From the NCBI RefSeq assembly GCF_040183065.1, contig NC_091127.1:106610334-106674333 (forward strand): DNA of 64,000 bases, given 5' to 3'. Shown piece by piece: positions 1 to 10,619 of the stretch. A model generated the notes under the pieces. It made no database searches. It saw nothing but the letters and a program-made list of their open reading frames with translations, and was not told the DNA's origin. The position numbers and the translations under genes are program-made. The stretch is from Periplaneta americana (Eukaryota; Arthropoda; Insecta; Blattodea; Blattidae). Each line of letters starts with the position of its first letter. Position 1 is the first letter of the stretch.

Positions 1-555
1 TGAGCAGAGATGTGAATTCGTGGAAAAGAAATATTTTCTAATATCACATTGAATTCGTAGAGCAGGTTTGTTCGAAGCAGGAAATGTGATGTCATTTTAA
101 ATTATTTGTAAATTGGTCACGAAATCGAAGTGGATAATAATGGTAAATAAAAGCTAACCTATGCTTTCTCTTCTGCTCAACTCAAGTTCACAGTGATGTT
201 CAGTTTCTCCAAAAATTAGTAAATAAAAGCTATAATCATTTCGGCCGTGCTAAAATATTAATACTGCCATGAAGAGTAATAATATCATTGTAATGAAATA
301 GAAAAATTTACCGTTGTACTTTCGAAAATAAAAAAAAACTTTCAACAATACACTTATGTTTCAAGAGAATTTAGTTTAATTTCAAGAAGTGGTAATGAAA
401 CTAAAAATATAAAATATTTGTAAATAAAACATAACCTATATATTTTCATCTCCCTTGATAAAATTCGCAATGCAATTACTATATTCTAATACAGGCATTA
501 TGTTAATAATTGTTTTATAGACAACATCACTTTCAAGATAATTTGAGTATCTTTA
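1..555. other. AT-rich sequence, no feature seen
   Basis: No ORF, repeat with a recognisable family, RNA gene or terminal repeat was seen. The stretch has many short A and T runs. Confidence 0.5.
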
Positions 556-1040
556 CTATTTATCTTTCACTTTAGTTTCCAACAATTCTTTCAGTACGAC
601 GAAAGGATTCCCACTTCTGCTTTCAAACAGTGGCACCAACTTATATGGGCTTGTGGGGTCCGAGCCCACCCAATAATTTGTCGTGTTATCATTATACTTA
701 CGAGATTTATTTAACTTATACCACCGTGTTTTCCAAACATTGACGCTACTGCTTTCAATATTGCCAAACATGTTCCTTTCTGTGGAACAGGCGTTGTCAT
801 AATGTAGTTCCAAAGCGAAACGAGTATTTTGTAATAGCTCAGAACAACACTGTTATTTTCAAACGTAGTATTCCAAGGTGCTGTTACTTTTTGGAACAGT
901 TTTAAGCAAGGAACATGTCTTGGGAACGAAGTGAATGAATCCAAGGCCATGTATGGAGCTCTTGCTGACTATCCGAAGACGTTGACAAAGTTTGTCGGTT
1001 TCATGACGGAACACACTGTATAAAATGCCATTTCGGACAA
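556..1040 (-). pseudogene. unrecognised frameshifted ORF
   Basis: Two overlapping minus-strand frames are open here: 711-950 (79 codons) and 556-813 (85 codons). They read as one product interrupted by a frameshift near 810-830, and a third short frame near 945-1000 contains SSIHGL. The second part has several aromatic residues and a WVGSD segment. I cannot place it in a family. SSIHG recalls the N-terminal motif of DEG/ENaC (pickpocket) channels, but nothing else matches, so I do not make that call. It may be a decayed transposon ORF or an old host exon. Function unknown. Confidence 0.25.
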
Positions 1041-1660
1041 TTATATTAATTTACTTAGTTATAATACTTCGTTGTCTGCAGCAGTTTTTTTTTTCCATGA
1101 GTTGAAACATAATTTCTTCAATGCACAAGATGCGTGTGAAAGTTTTATTAAGGATTGCTATGTGACACCGTCACCTACAACTTGAAAAGCTACTGCAGTG
1201 GAATCTAAAATTATTACTTTTACGGGTTCAGAAACGGCTCAATGCGTGTCTCGGCTTTATGAAATAAATTCTGTCTAAGAGTGGAAGGAATTTTTGTTAC
1301 AATAGGAATAAGTCTCTTCAAGACCATCATTTTACCAGTGGTACGGGATGCAGTGTAAACCACATAAGGGAAGCCGACAGAAGCACATTTCAGTCGCAAG
1401 GTTATTAGAAATCTTGTTGGTACTTAGTCAAATTTAAGAACGTTACAAAAAATACTTAACTTTGTTAGGTGCTAATTATAAAGTGCACAGAAAGCTCTAG
1501 AGCCTTTTCTACGATCACATTGTAATAATAATATGGAAAATATCAATATAGGTTAAATTTTATTCAGCCTGTTACCTTGTACGTACTCAATATCCCTGAT
1601 ATCTAGTTGTTCACATGATGTTAGTCTTTTCGTGTGAAAAAAGATTTTTGACCAGTAGAC
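1041..1660. other. intergenic, no feature seen
   Basis: No ORF of note, TIR or tRNA-like promoter was recognised on either strand. Confidence 0.45.
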
Positions 1661-1661
1661 A

Positions 1662-1736
1662 TTCAATCATCCATCCATTCGTCCGTCCGTCCGTCCATCC
1701 ATTCATCCATTCGTCAATATATTGATCCATCTATTC
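1662..1736. repeat. tetranucleotide repeat (CCAT/CCGT)n
   Basis: Imperfect runs of ATCC and GTCC alternate over about 75 bp. Simple sequence repeat. Confidence 0.8.
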
Positions 1737-2332
1737 TGTTCGAAGGGATAATCTTCAAAATTCCTTGATTCTCTATGTACATAATTAGAGCCCGGATGAT
1801 TGGCAAAATCCCTTTTATACTGGGTGGAAGTAAATAATTATTTGCATAGATATAAATGTGATTTGAAGTAATTCAAAGTGATAGGGTCAATTTTTATTTT
1901 ACCTATTTTGCCTTTTTAAAGTGTTTGTTACTAATAAATGCCCTTTTTGTCATTTTAAAGCAATATTTCTTATTTATATGCAATTTTCTAATTAATTGTA
2001 ATGTATGAAATTTAAACATTTGAAACAACGACTAACTTTACCAACAATAGTAAATAAAAGTAATTTATTTCGTTGCTTAATCTGCTAATAATCGTGCTTT
2101 AATACTACAGTATTGGTGTAATATGAATAATGATCAACAATCCACAGTTACAAATATAATGTCATATCTTCAGGATACCAATAATCAGCTTTATAATTTT
2201 AAATATTAAGCTCGTTCTCATAGAAGTTGTCACGTAGCATTTCCAATTGTTTGCTTTCATATTTTCAAATCTTACTGTTACAATTTTGTGCCACACGTGT
2301 TTATTATTATAGGAGAAAGAAATTTGAGTGAG

Positions 2333-2492
2333 GAAGATTCAGTTATTGTCGGGTGACAGAAGGTTAAGTAGAATCCCTAAATTCAATAAACCATTACAAA
2401 GTAAACTTCATGCTTGCATTAGTGAATTTGATGCCCTTGTGTTTTCAACCGATGAAGCAGTTTTGTTATGTAAGGTTTGTGAAAGACAGTGA
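2333..2492 (+). pseudogene. N-terminal zinc-finger fragment of a hAT-like transposase
   Basis: A 52-codon open frame, without a required ATG, runs to a TGA at 2490. Near its end it encodes CKVCERQ. One base of frameshift later the reading continues with a V-N-H-G segment and a QHMSPTK segment, which gives the C-x2-C ... H spacing seen in BED-like fingers of hAT transposases related to CGGBP1-like proteins. Only the DNA-binding end survives. AT-rich flanks at about 1880-1940 and 2900-2965 both carry repeated TGCCTTTT words and could be the remaining non-coding parts of the same element. A SINE inserted just downstream at 2560. Inferred role: DNA binding by an extinct transposase. Confidence 0.4.
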
Positions 2493-2545
2493 ATCACGGA
2501 AAAAAAAAAGTATTTTTTTTAGTCAACATATGTCACCTACGAAGT

Positions 2546-2876
2546 AAATATGTGAGTTAAAAAGGTAAAGGTATCCCCGTAACATGCCATGAAGGCATGA
2601 AGGCATTTGGGGGGCACGGAGGTAGAGCCCCATGCTTTCCATGACCTCGGCACTAGAATGAGGTGGTGTGGTCGGCACCACGCTCTGACCGCCTTTTACC
2701 CCCGGGAAAGACCCGGTACTCAATTTTATAGGAGGCTGAGTGAACCTCGGGGCCGTTCTGAAAGTTTGGCAACGAGAAAAAATTCTGTTACCACCTGGGA
2801 TCGAACCCCGGACCTTCCAGTCCATAGCCAGCTGCTCTACCAACTGAGCTACCCGGCCGCCCAAATATGTGAGTTA
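2546..2876 (-). mobile_element. tRNA-derived SINE with 14-bp TSD
   Basis: The body is 2560-2862 on the minus strand. It is flanked by the exact direct repeat AAATATGTGAGTTA at 2546-2559 and 2863-2876, which is the target-site duplication. The 5' head has a very tRNA-like pol III promoter: A box TAGCTCAGTTGGTAGAGC and B box GGGTTCGATCCC. The 3' end is a short ACCTTTACC-type tail. The copy looks full length and fairly young. The ORFs on both strands across it (2523-2864 and 2607-2882) are accidental. Confidence 0.93.
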
Positions 2877-3180
2877 TGTTGATATAATTTAAATTTATTG
2901 CTAAAATATATTATGCCTTTTCAAAATTTATAATGCCTTTTTTACGTTTTATTGCCTTTTTTGCCTGCCTATTTTAACTATTATAAATGCCCATGCATAA
3001 TGTTGAAGCATGCATATCGGATAAGTCCAATTTTTACTCCAATAAAGAATAAAATTATTTTAAGCTTTTACGCCAGAATTGCGTAAAATAAAATAGTTAC
3101 CTATGTTATTTCTTTATTAAACAAGAAATAATGCTAAATAAGCAGTAGAGTATGGTAGTGGTAATGGTGGTGGTGGTATC
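2877..3180. other. AT-rich sequence, no gene
   Basis: TGCCTTTT words near 2905-2965 echo those near 1905-1940 and may belong to one old hAT-like element. A short TGG-rich tract lies at about 3155-3180. Nothing else is seen. Confidence 0.4.
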
Positions 3181-3480
3181 TTATTTCATGGCACTTTAAA
3201 ATTCACCACTTCGAAATTCAACATAGGCGACAAAATATGCCGAAACAATATTTATCTGGTGCTCTCTCTCATGGACAGGGCATTTTACGTTCCAGCATGA
3301 ATGTATGACATGTGACTCCGAGCTTTACTTCCTCCCGGAAGAAGTCATGATTAGAATTGACATATTCCAAATCCACACCGACTCACTGCACTAAGATTCA
3401 TTAAGTAACCAGGTTTCGAACAGGCAACCCTACTAGTCTCTAGACCAGCCGCCTCAGTTTGTCGCCAGTCGGCGTTCGGG
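3180..3480 (-). mobile_element. possible degenerate tRNA-headed SINE
   Basis: On the minus strand TGTTCGAAACC at about 3413-3423 resembles a pol III B box, and a degenerate A-box-like stretch (GAGGCGGCTGGTCTAGAG) lies upstream near 3440-3457. No TSD was found and no second copy is in the window, so this is tentative. Confidence 0.3.
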
Positions 3481-3597
3481 AAATGGTATGGAAAGATAAT
3501 CAGACGATATGATGTTGAGACCTAACGTGGGGGAAAAGGGAGAACCCCTAGAAAATTCCGAGAGCGACCATTTTCTGTGTCAAAGGCTGTACATCTA

Positions 3598-4510
3598 TTA
3601 TCAGGCAGTACATCTCACTTGACGGTATGTGTCAGAGGAAGAACAATTGATTGTATATGCTACATATTATGGTGTGATTAATATGTTACTAGTCAGCGAT
3701 GTATGCAATGACGGAGGAAAGGCACTGGCCATTAGAGATGAACAACGATCGAGAAAGCAAGCTTAACAGCGCCCGCAAAGCCATAAACCCGCACGACAAT
3801 GTTATATACGTCGCGTCGTTGATTTAAAGACTGCTTGTGTTTCGAGACGTCGAGATTGATCACTCCCGAAGTCCCGAACGTCAAGCAGCCTCGAATCGCC
3901 ACAGTTGTTTATACCTGACTGAACTTTTATCTACTTCGGCAACTGTTACATATATGGAGCCTATTTGAAACATCATCTCTACCTTTCAATATATAATAAT
4001 ACGTTCCCCAGTCTATATTTAATTACTAGCCGCGTATTAAAAGGATAGAAATTTTCTTTTCATACGTTTGAGATCAAGTGTGCAATCTCAAGTAAAAAGA
4101 TATTAACGTTATGTTTTATGTTTCTTAGAAATGCTAATATATTTGAGAATTTTTTTCTATTTATATAATCATAGGTAATATCATATAATAGAACCAGGAC
4201 ATTTTGATAACTAATATACTATTCTGTTTTGTCTTTCTGTCTCACTTAAACATTTATAATGTTATTTATTTCAATAATGTATGTTACTCAAAGTTACGAA
4301 ATCTTTCCACACCGACCAAATGCTATTTCAAAAATTATGAGCGAGACTCGAAGCGCACGAGAATGACGAGACGATACGAGACTCGAAAAAACAAATGCAA
4401 CGAACACAGTGAGCGAGAGCGGCAGTTAGTTTTGTTCATCTCTACTGGCCATCCTATCCTATTATCTCATTAGTTGCCCAATGAGTGGTGCCTTATTGGT
4501 GTCACTTAAG
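3598..4510 (+). repeat. interspersed repeat family A, copy 1 (interrupted)
   Basis: The copy comprises 3598-3732 and 4445-about 4510 and is split by a 712-bp hAT element. Diagnostic words are CAGTACATCTCACTTGACG at the left, GCGATGTATGCAATG in the middle and TTATTGGTGTCACTTA at the right. Other copies lie at 6633, 20738, 29195 and 41655. The family is about 240 bp, non-coding and unclassified. Confidence 0.8.
3733..4444. mobile_element. non-autonomous hAT element with 8-bp TSD
   Basis: The element starts TAGAGATGAACAA and ends TTGTTCATCTCTA, a perfect 13-bp terminal inverted repeat. The flanking direct repeats CTGGCCAT at 3725-3732 and 4445-4452 are the 8-bp duplication that defines hAT transposition. 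The 712-bp interior has no transposase. The short ORF at 4204-4473 runs over the border and is not real. It sits inside repeat family A. Confidence 0.93.
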
Positions 4511-4771
4511 AGAACAACAATGTGCAGAAAAAACGTTTCTTTTACTGACATGAATATTTATTTAATCGTGGAAATTGTGGCTGGAATAATGACTTGAAAA
4601 GTATTCACCTCTGTCTGTTACCGTAGTGTAAGGTTCTATTTTAGAACTACGAGCCTTCCTCCAAGGAAAAAGGGAATTTCAGCTGTGAAGGAAAGTAACT
4701 GCAGAGCTCTATAGGCTACGAACGAAATCTGTAAATACAATTTGTATAGGAAACGCTCAGCGTGTGACTTG

Positions 4772-4785
4772 GTTGCCATAGTAAC
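4772..4785. promoter_or_regulatory. RFX X-box-like site 1
   Basis: GTTGCCATAGTAAC fits the RFX consensus GTNRCC-spacer-RGYAAC with a 2-nt spacer. RFX factors drive ciliary genes in animals. Binding here is inferred only. Confidence 0.4.
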
Positions 4786-4993
4786 CACTGCTAAGCTAAT
4801 AAAACTGTAGTGGTGGCCATTATTGCAGTATCACTATAGCCTACTAGTACGGTGCGATGAATTGCCTCAGTGTTGAATTTAATGAACTCTAGCTCCGCTT
4901 CTAATTGTGGCGCCATAATGCGAGCATATCGCGAACTACTAGTCGAGTCCTAAGATGTTCATATTAACTGCGCGGAAAATTGCATTCCGACTT

Positions 4994-5007
4994 GTTGCCA
5001 TGGTAAC
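4994..5007. promoter_or_regulatory. RFX X-box-like site 2
   Basis: GTTGCCATGGTAAC is a perfect palindrome and matches the RFX consensus. It lies 222 bp from site 1. Confidence 0.45.
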
Positions 5008-5189
5008 CGCCGAGCGATAAAGAACACGCGCAGTCGTTTATGCGCTTTTTAACTCGCAAGTGTTGATAGCCTAGTGTTAACACTTGTGCTTCACGCATTG
5101 TTTGATTAAGTGTACCAGCAGTTAATTGAAAACACGTAAGGTGGCTAGTGAGTGAGTGTACATGCATGATTCTTTTTTTTTTTTTTCCC

Positions 5190-5690
5190 CTTTTTTCTGT
5201 TTTCTCATTTATGTTACGATGTTATATCCATTAGGTCTACCTGTTGTTTAATTTCCCAATGTATTGAAACTATTTAAATAGTACTTGAAAAATGTCACAT
5301 ATAGATATTTATGTAATTGTTTATTTTACTTATTTATTTTACTTCATACAGATCATGTATCACAAGTCCTAAATAACAGTCAGAATTAAAAATAAAACTA
5401 ATCAGGAATTTAAGAAAATAAAAGTGTTTATTGTGACATGATCTGTTAATACTAAACATCAAATTTTTACTAGTTGTCTTGCTCCGAAATAAAAATATGT
5501 GAATAATATTACTAATATGTGTGCTCTAAATCTGTATTTAAAATCCAAATTGCCCCATCACTTACCATTTTCCGGAGAAACTGAATTGAATTTTTCTACG
5601 AAAAAAACATGGTTTAAAATAAAAAATACAACAACAATAAAAATATTTCATGTGTATAATGACAAAAATCTCGGAATTTGAACTTACCAT
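5190..5690. other. AT-rich sequence, no feature seen
   Basis: A poly-T/C tract lies at about 5171-5197. The 60-codon ORF at 5499-5681 is Asn/Lys/Thr-rich and looks like chance reading of AT-rich DNA. Confidence 0.45.
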
Positions 5691-6150
5691 TACAGTCTGC
5701 AAGCATGCTGGATGATGATCTTCCTTTATATCGCGTTTTCATTTCAGATATTTCTTGATGAAATCTTTCCCTATGTCGTCGCTTACCGCTCCAAGGTTAG
5801 GAGAAAAGAAATTCAAATGAAAATGTAAAAAGTGTATTTTGAGAGACATGTTACACCCCATTTTATCATATGGACTTAACATGGTTTCCACAAGTTCAAT
5901 GTAGTTAGGCCTATTTTCCCTAGTATTTCCAAGCAAATTTGAGCAAACATCTTTGAAAGCGCGCCATGCCATTTTTTCTGTAACGGAAAGTTTTTTCTCA
6001 AACAAAGAATCAGCTATAACTTTGCGAATTTGTGGACCGATGAAAATGCTCTCTTCCAATTTGTCGTCACTCAAAGTGATAAACTTTTCTTTTAAATACT
6101 GAAAACCACATCCTTGTTTGTTCATTGCGTAGACGTCACTTTGAACTGTT
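5683..6150 (-). pseudogene. fragment of a repetitive TE-linked hypothetical protein
   Basis: The minus-strand ORF (6125 to 5739, 128 codons) matches my memory of a multicopy arthropod/cnidarian protein family marked by FIGPQIR, a LGN..-NY.ELVE segment, GCNMSLKIHFLH and LGAVSD. All four are visible here in the right order. After LGAVSDD the frame shifts by one base; the other frame then gives ERFHQEISEMKTRYKGR and SSSMLAD, which restores the expected continuation down to about 5683. The region upstream of the ATG is also degenerate. It is therefore a broken, truncated copy. The family's biochemical role is unknown to me; its copy number suggests a transposon passenger or core gene. Confidence 0.7.
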
Positions 6151-6159
6151 GTGAAATTT

Positions 6160-6560
6160 ACTGAATAGAAGGGACCAATAGCTGTTTATTTGTTACAAGT
6201 ACAAAAGAACATGTCAATAACCATAAGAAACCAGAAATAGGTCAAACTCGTAAAATGCATTAGCTTTTGTTTTGGTTTACAACCTCCAACCCGCGCTATA
6301 GCTCTTATCCAAAAGTGAAATCACAGTATGTCTTAAAAACCTTACGTGATACGAAGAAAAGAGATACATTTTCGGATTCAGCGCACACCAAACCATAAGG
6401 GATACATTGTTTTAAGTCGGAGCAAAATTGTTGTTGTTTAGTGTAATTAATTACAGATAAAATTGTTCGTAAATAAACTAATACTAGGTTTGAATTCACT
6501 ACCGGAGGAAGTGAGAAAATATGGACGAACGAAACAAAATTTATGGAGTTCAGAGGAACA
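6160..6560. other. no recognised feature
   Basis: A 64-codon minus-strand ORF at 6305-6499 is not recognised and has no supporting context. Confidence 0.4.
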
Positions 6561-6566
6561 GAACCA

Positions 6567-6835
6567 TTAAGGAAAAAAATAATAAGAAATAAAATTATAC
6601 GGTACTAAAAATAAATTGCTTAAATGTCTTCGTTGTTGTTTAGTCAAGTGTCCGAAAATAGGTTGGATCCTCATAGGTGACACAACAGCATCACTCATGA
6701 AGCAACTAAGCCAGGAAATAACGGGGTAGGGTGAGCAGTATTGGATAAAAAAAGTCCCAGCTCTATTCGGGACTCGAACCTCGGGTGCTTGCAAGACAAG
6801 CAGAAGAACTAGACCGCTGAGACACCGCAGGAGTA
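6567..6835 (-). mobile_element. tRNA-Lys-like SINE head joined to repeat A tail
   Basis: On the minus strand, 6835-6750 folds as a tRNA-like head: A-box-like TGTCTCAGCGGTCTAG, a 5-bp anticodon stem TGCTT/AAGCA around a loop with CTT in anticodon position, and B box GGTTCGAGTCC. After a T run it continues into the TATTTCCTGGCTTAGTTG ... ACTTGACTAAACAACAA part of repeat family A, ending near 6633. Either family A can be a SINE tail or a SINE fused with it. No TSD was found. Confidence 0.65.
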
Positions 6836-6845
6836 ATAGAAACCT

Positions 6846-7110
6846 TAAAAGACGCCGCGCCTCTAGCTCAAGTGCTATCGCGCTGGTTTTCCATCCAAAC
6901 GATCCGGACTCGACTCCCTGCTATGTCGTAATGGAATTTGTGGTGAACAAAGCAGAATTGCAGAGAATTTTTCTCACGGTACTCCCGTTCCCTCTATCGT
7001 TCCACTAACACTCTTCATCCCCCTCATTTCATCTTTAATAGTAAAAATAGGGTTTGGTGAAGTCTGAGTAAAGTACCGGTTTACGACGCTGATATATGAA
7101 GGCCTTGGAA
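6846..7110 (+). mobile_element. tRNA-derived SINE, family C, copy 1
   Basis: Head with A-box-like CTCTAGCTCAAGTGC and B-box-like CCGGACTCGACTCCC, followed by a body with TTTGTGGTGAACAAAGCAG and ACGGTACTCCCGTTCCCTC. A second copy at 56262 shares the head plan and the body (GGTGGACGAAGGCAG, ATACTCCCATTTTC). It is interrupted or bordered on the right by the hAT element at 7119. Confidence 0.65.
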
Positions 7111-7118
7111 CTCTAGAC

Positions 7119-8261
7119 CAGTGATGTCAAAGCAAGCGCATTTTTCTGACCTTGACGTCGTGCGCGGGCATTAAGCGCTAGGTATTCTAGGAGGAATAAG
7201 CAGCCTGTTGGATTAAGAAAACAGTGGTGCACAAACTTCAAATGGAACGTGAAATTTTATGTCGTTATTTTTATATGGCTTCTTTCTGCTTGTTATTTTC
7301 TATATTGTCTGTAAAACAAAAGTACTAACACCTATTTCTTAGGCTAATATTGCAGTTGTGTTTTAAACGTTAATAACATAATAAAGAGTAAAGAAGGAAT
7401 ATTCACACAAATTCCATAATAACTACAACTATATTGTATTAAGTGAATTAAACACATCATTCATAAAGAAGGTGTTATCCCAAAGAAAGACACTGAATAT
7501 GACAAGATAAGTTGAAATTGATATTGATGGTATCTTTAGCCTTATAAAAGTAATCAAAACAATATTATAGTACAAAGTAAAGTTGTCTAGGTATATGTTT
7601 TAACTGTAACTAATATTACTCGTACATAATAAAATTCTTATCGCATTATGCTTTTAGGTGATTTGGTGCGCAACTTTCTGTTATCAGAATATTAAATTAT
7701 CTCGAAATCTGCTGAAGCTATAGAGCTGACATTTTATCAACACATAGGCACGTATCTTTTGTTTGTGATGTAACATTATTTGCTTTGTTAATTCATTTCC
7801 TTACAAACATTTTCCATGCGAATATTTTCAAACATTTTAATACACTATCTTCAGTAATACATATTTACGATATATTAGATTTACGAAAACATTGTTTTAG
7901 TACCTGTAAGGCTACTAAACAAACATATCTGAAAATTTCACTTTTGTGTAAAAAAGTTGAGAAAATATTCCTTTCGAATAAAAAAGCAAACTCGTGAAAA
8001 ATGAACATTAAAATTAAAACTTACATTCTTATAATGCACTTATATTTCTCAGACAAATCTAAAAATTAACATAGATACAGTTTTAATAAGTTCGCTTCCT
8101 TTTATCCATTGAATCAGTGCTGGCCATTCCTGTATATAGCTCGACCAAGCGGCATATACTACCTCTTTCGTCTGCCTCTTTCCTTTCCGCTGTAAAGCGC
8201 TCAGGCTCTCCTGGGCTCTAAAGCGCGCGCTTGCTCCTATGGGCATCAGTTGACATCACTG
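7119..8261. mobile_element. hAT element with near-perfect 8-bp TSD
   Basis: Termini are CAGTGATGTCAA and TTGACATCACTG, a perfect 12-bp inverted repeat of the CAG-type common in hAT elements. The flanks CTCTAGAC (7111-7118) and CTCTAGAT (8262-8269) are an 8-bp duplication with one mismatch. The 1143-bp interior is AT-rich with no recognisable transposase. The minus ORF 8049-8246 in the right end is not recognised. Confidence 0.85.
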
Positions 8262-8285
8262 CTCTAGATCTTTGGGGTTTATTAG

Positions 8286-8440
8286 GCTACTTGTCCGCGA
8301 AACGGGACCTGACTCTATCAGGGACTGAGGCACCTATCAGAGTCGGCTGATCAGAAAGGGCTTGGGGCCACTGTTCCCTGGGGCTAATCAGACTACTCGT
8401 TCGCGAAACGAGACCTGGTTCTATCAGGGACTGAAGCAGG
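8286..8440 (+). repeat. two-copy tandem duplication, about 105-bp period
   Basis: The words CGCGAAACGGGACCTG and TCTATCAGGGACTGAGG near 8297-8333 recur as CGCGAAACGAGACCTG and TCTATCAGGGACTGAAG near 8402-8438. The region is GC-richer than its surroundings. The minus ORF 8287-8637 spans it and is not recognised. Confidence 0.7.
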
Positions 8441-8639
8441 ATGACCCAACTGTCAGCGTCGGATTCACGAATGCCACCCAGACGACATGTCGGACTCGGA
8501 CAATCATGGCATATAGGGAGCACAATGGGCAAAAGCGCGCCTAAGTGTACAGAAAGACAGACAGCCAACCTTAAAAGACAAAAGCACCACACCAGAGACC
8601 TTCTTTGTGTACTCTCAACGATATGATTGAAGCACACAC

Positions 8640-9690
8640 TTTCGTCCTGTATAAATGCGCCAACTCTAGGAAGTTGTCACGCTGACATAAAGTTCTGTAA
8701 AGCGATAGGCAAGTTAAAGTTCGTTCTCGACCTCATTTGAGCTGTCATTTAGTGGCATAATTATGATAGCTTGAAACACTGATCATTAAACATTGATGTA
8801 TCGTGCGAAGGTCTTCTTATAAAATTAACCAATTACATAGCCTAATTGTAGGGAAAAAATAATAGCCTCCCTGTATAACAGGTAGCTTCCGCTAATGACA
8901 TCCGTAATTCTGTTTATAATGGAACGGTGTACTGTGACGTAACCATAGCAACGTATCGGATTGCATAATTCATGCTGTTAATGTCACTAGCAGCGTGCTC
9001 TGTGCGTTTGAGCCGTAGCTGGTGGAATTCAGCCGTGAACGATCATGCTCACTAACACAGAGGCCAAGTGTCTTCGTATTTCACGTCAAGATTTAAGTAA
9101 TGTTCCAACAGGAAAAATTATACTAAAAATGTAATATGTGCTATCTGAAATTTACGTAGATCATTATTTTACATGTTATATAGTACATTAGGAAATGCTG
9201 ATTTGTGGAGATAAACGTGAAGGCAAGATAACTAATAGCTTATCATTGTCTAATGCTTGACACAGCAGTCCAGATTCGGTTATTTGGTGTTCAGAGAAAT
9301 ATTGATCAACCAGTGCAGTGGCTGCTGTCTACAATTGTACGGCTATATAAATTAGCCTTATCTTCAGGTCATATTCTTTCACCTAAAGAAGTCACAAATT
9401 ACCAAAACATTGTTTTAGACGAATATTTTGGGGGCTTGTTGAATGTGAGCAGATGAGATTTTTAACGCTACTTTTATGCACAAATTTTACCCTGACCGAA
9501 AAAATAGCTTTTCTCCAATCATCCGCTAGAATTGAAAACCCGGGAATCACCTTTCTTTAAATCGACTTTGAAATTGACGAGATGATTGTGTTAACACAAT
9601 ACGTATGGATCATAAATAAATACAAGTTGTTTTGGTTCAGCAGAAAATATGCTGAATTATAACACACGTTGCGGTTACATACACAACAAA
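8640..9690. other. no gene recognised
   Basis: A 67-codon ORF at 9253-9456 (+) is not recognised. An X-box-like site at 8939 is listed separately. No element ends were found. Confidence 0.4.
8939..8952. promoter_or_regulatory. RFX X-box-like site 3
   Basis: GTAACCATAGCAAC fits GTNRCC-spacer-RGYAAC. It lies in a locally CpG-containing segment (about 8880-9060). Confidence 0.35.
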
Positions 9691-9691
9691 C

Positions 9692-9871
9692 GGGCCGTAT
9701 TCATAGACATTTTTAGCGAGGGCTTTCGGTGGATTATCAGCGTATTTCGTATTCATAAACCAGTGTTAGCGATAGGATATGATTTGAATTCTGTACTAGT
9801 AACCAGTGGATAGCCGGGGCTAGCTTAGTACGCTCGTAGCGCGTGCTGCGAAATGTCTATGAATACCACCC
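9692..9871 (+). mobile_element. PIF/Harbinger-like MITE, family M, copy 1
   Basis: Ends GGGCCGTATTCATAGACAT and ATGTCTATGAATACCACCC form imperfect terminal inverted repeats. Three more copies (11363, 23876, 52480) share ends and interior. The 3-bp TSD is clear in the others but not here (AAC versus TAA). Confidence 0.8.
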
Positions 9872-10009
9872 TAAACTTTTAATCAAGAACCGTCCTATTA
9901 GACAGCGGGAACTAGCTGTGTACTCGATGATAGCATAAACACCGAGCTTGTTCGAAATTTAGTGACTCATCTTGTAGAGAATAGGAGATGGTGGATAGTA
10001 AAAATATAA

Positions 10010-10460
10010 AGCTATGATAAAGATGAAATGATGACTATGCTAAAAACAAAGTCGAGAATCAAAAGCGATTATGATGATGATAATGTTGGTGAAAAATAAG
10101 ATGAAAATGACATGATAATTATGAAAGTAATAACACAGTCTAGTATATACAGTTACGAAGCTTGAGTTTATGAGGGTACTAGGAACAATAGACTGTGCAG
10201 GTACTATTTCGCATTGTCTGTAATGAGGTGATAGTAGCGATCCTAGTGGCTAGCAACTGTCTATGGCTGCATATTTACTACGTATTGAGCTTCGTGACTG
10301 TATGTACTGGACTGTGTAATAGCGACATGTCATGAAGAGAAAAAATGTGCAAAAGAAAATTATGATTGACACAAAGTGGATAAAGCAGAGGAAGAAGATG
10401 CTGAAGATTAAGAAGATGATAGCAATGGTGATAATGATGCTGATGATAACGATATATAAC
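10010..10460. repeat. GAT-rich imperfect trinucleotide region
   Basis: Scattered runs of GATGATGAT and GAAGAT give low complexity. The Ile/Phe-rich minus ORF at 10250-10489 is a product of this composition. Confidence 0.55.
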
Positions 10461-10619
10461 ATACTCCTGTAAAGAGCGACGTTTCGCAAATCCAGACGCA
10501 GATCAATCCACTAAATTTTGGCTAGTAAGGCATGGTTTGTTATTTATTGCTCTAAGTGATTTATCGAATAGGTTTTTACAAAAAAAAAAAAAGTTCCCTT
10601 TCACTTCCACTTCTTCATT

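Larger units (their letters stand above)
4700..5170. promoter_or_regulatory. CpG-containing region with two RFX X-box-like sites
   Basis: Compared with its AT-rich surroundings this stretch has more CG dinucleotides, for example GCGCGG, CGCCGAGCG and ACACGCGCAG. It holds two palindromic X-box-like sites, described separately. No coding exon is recognised beside it. It could be a promoter or 5' exon of an unseen gene, or part of an unrecognised repeat. Confidence 0.3.

Noticed and set aside
556..1000. Pickpocket-type sodium channel exon suggested by SSIHGL
   Set aside because: Only five residues fit; no membrane segment or other channel motif follows, and the frame is broken.
2790..2862. tRNA gene on the minus strand
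   Set aside because: The tRNA-like part is the head of a SINE with a body and exact 14-bp TSDs.
2523..2882. ORFs of 113 and 91 codons on opposite strands
   Set aside because: Both read through the SINE at 2560-2862.
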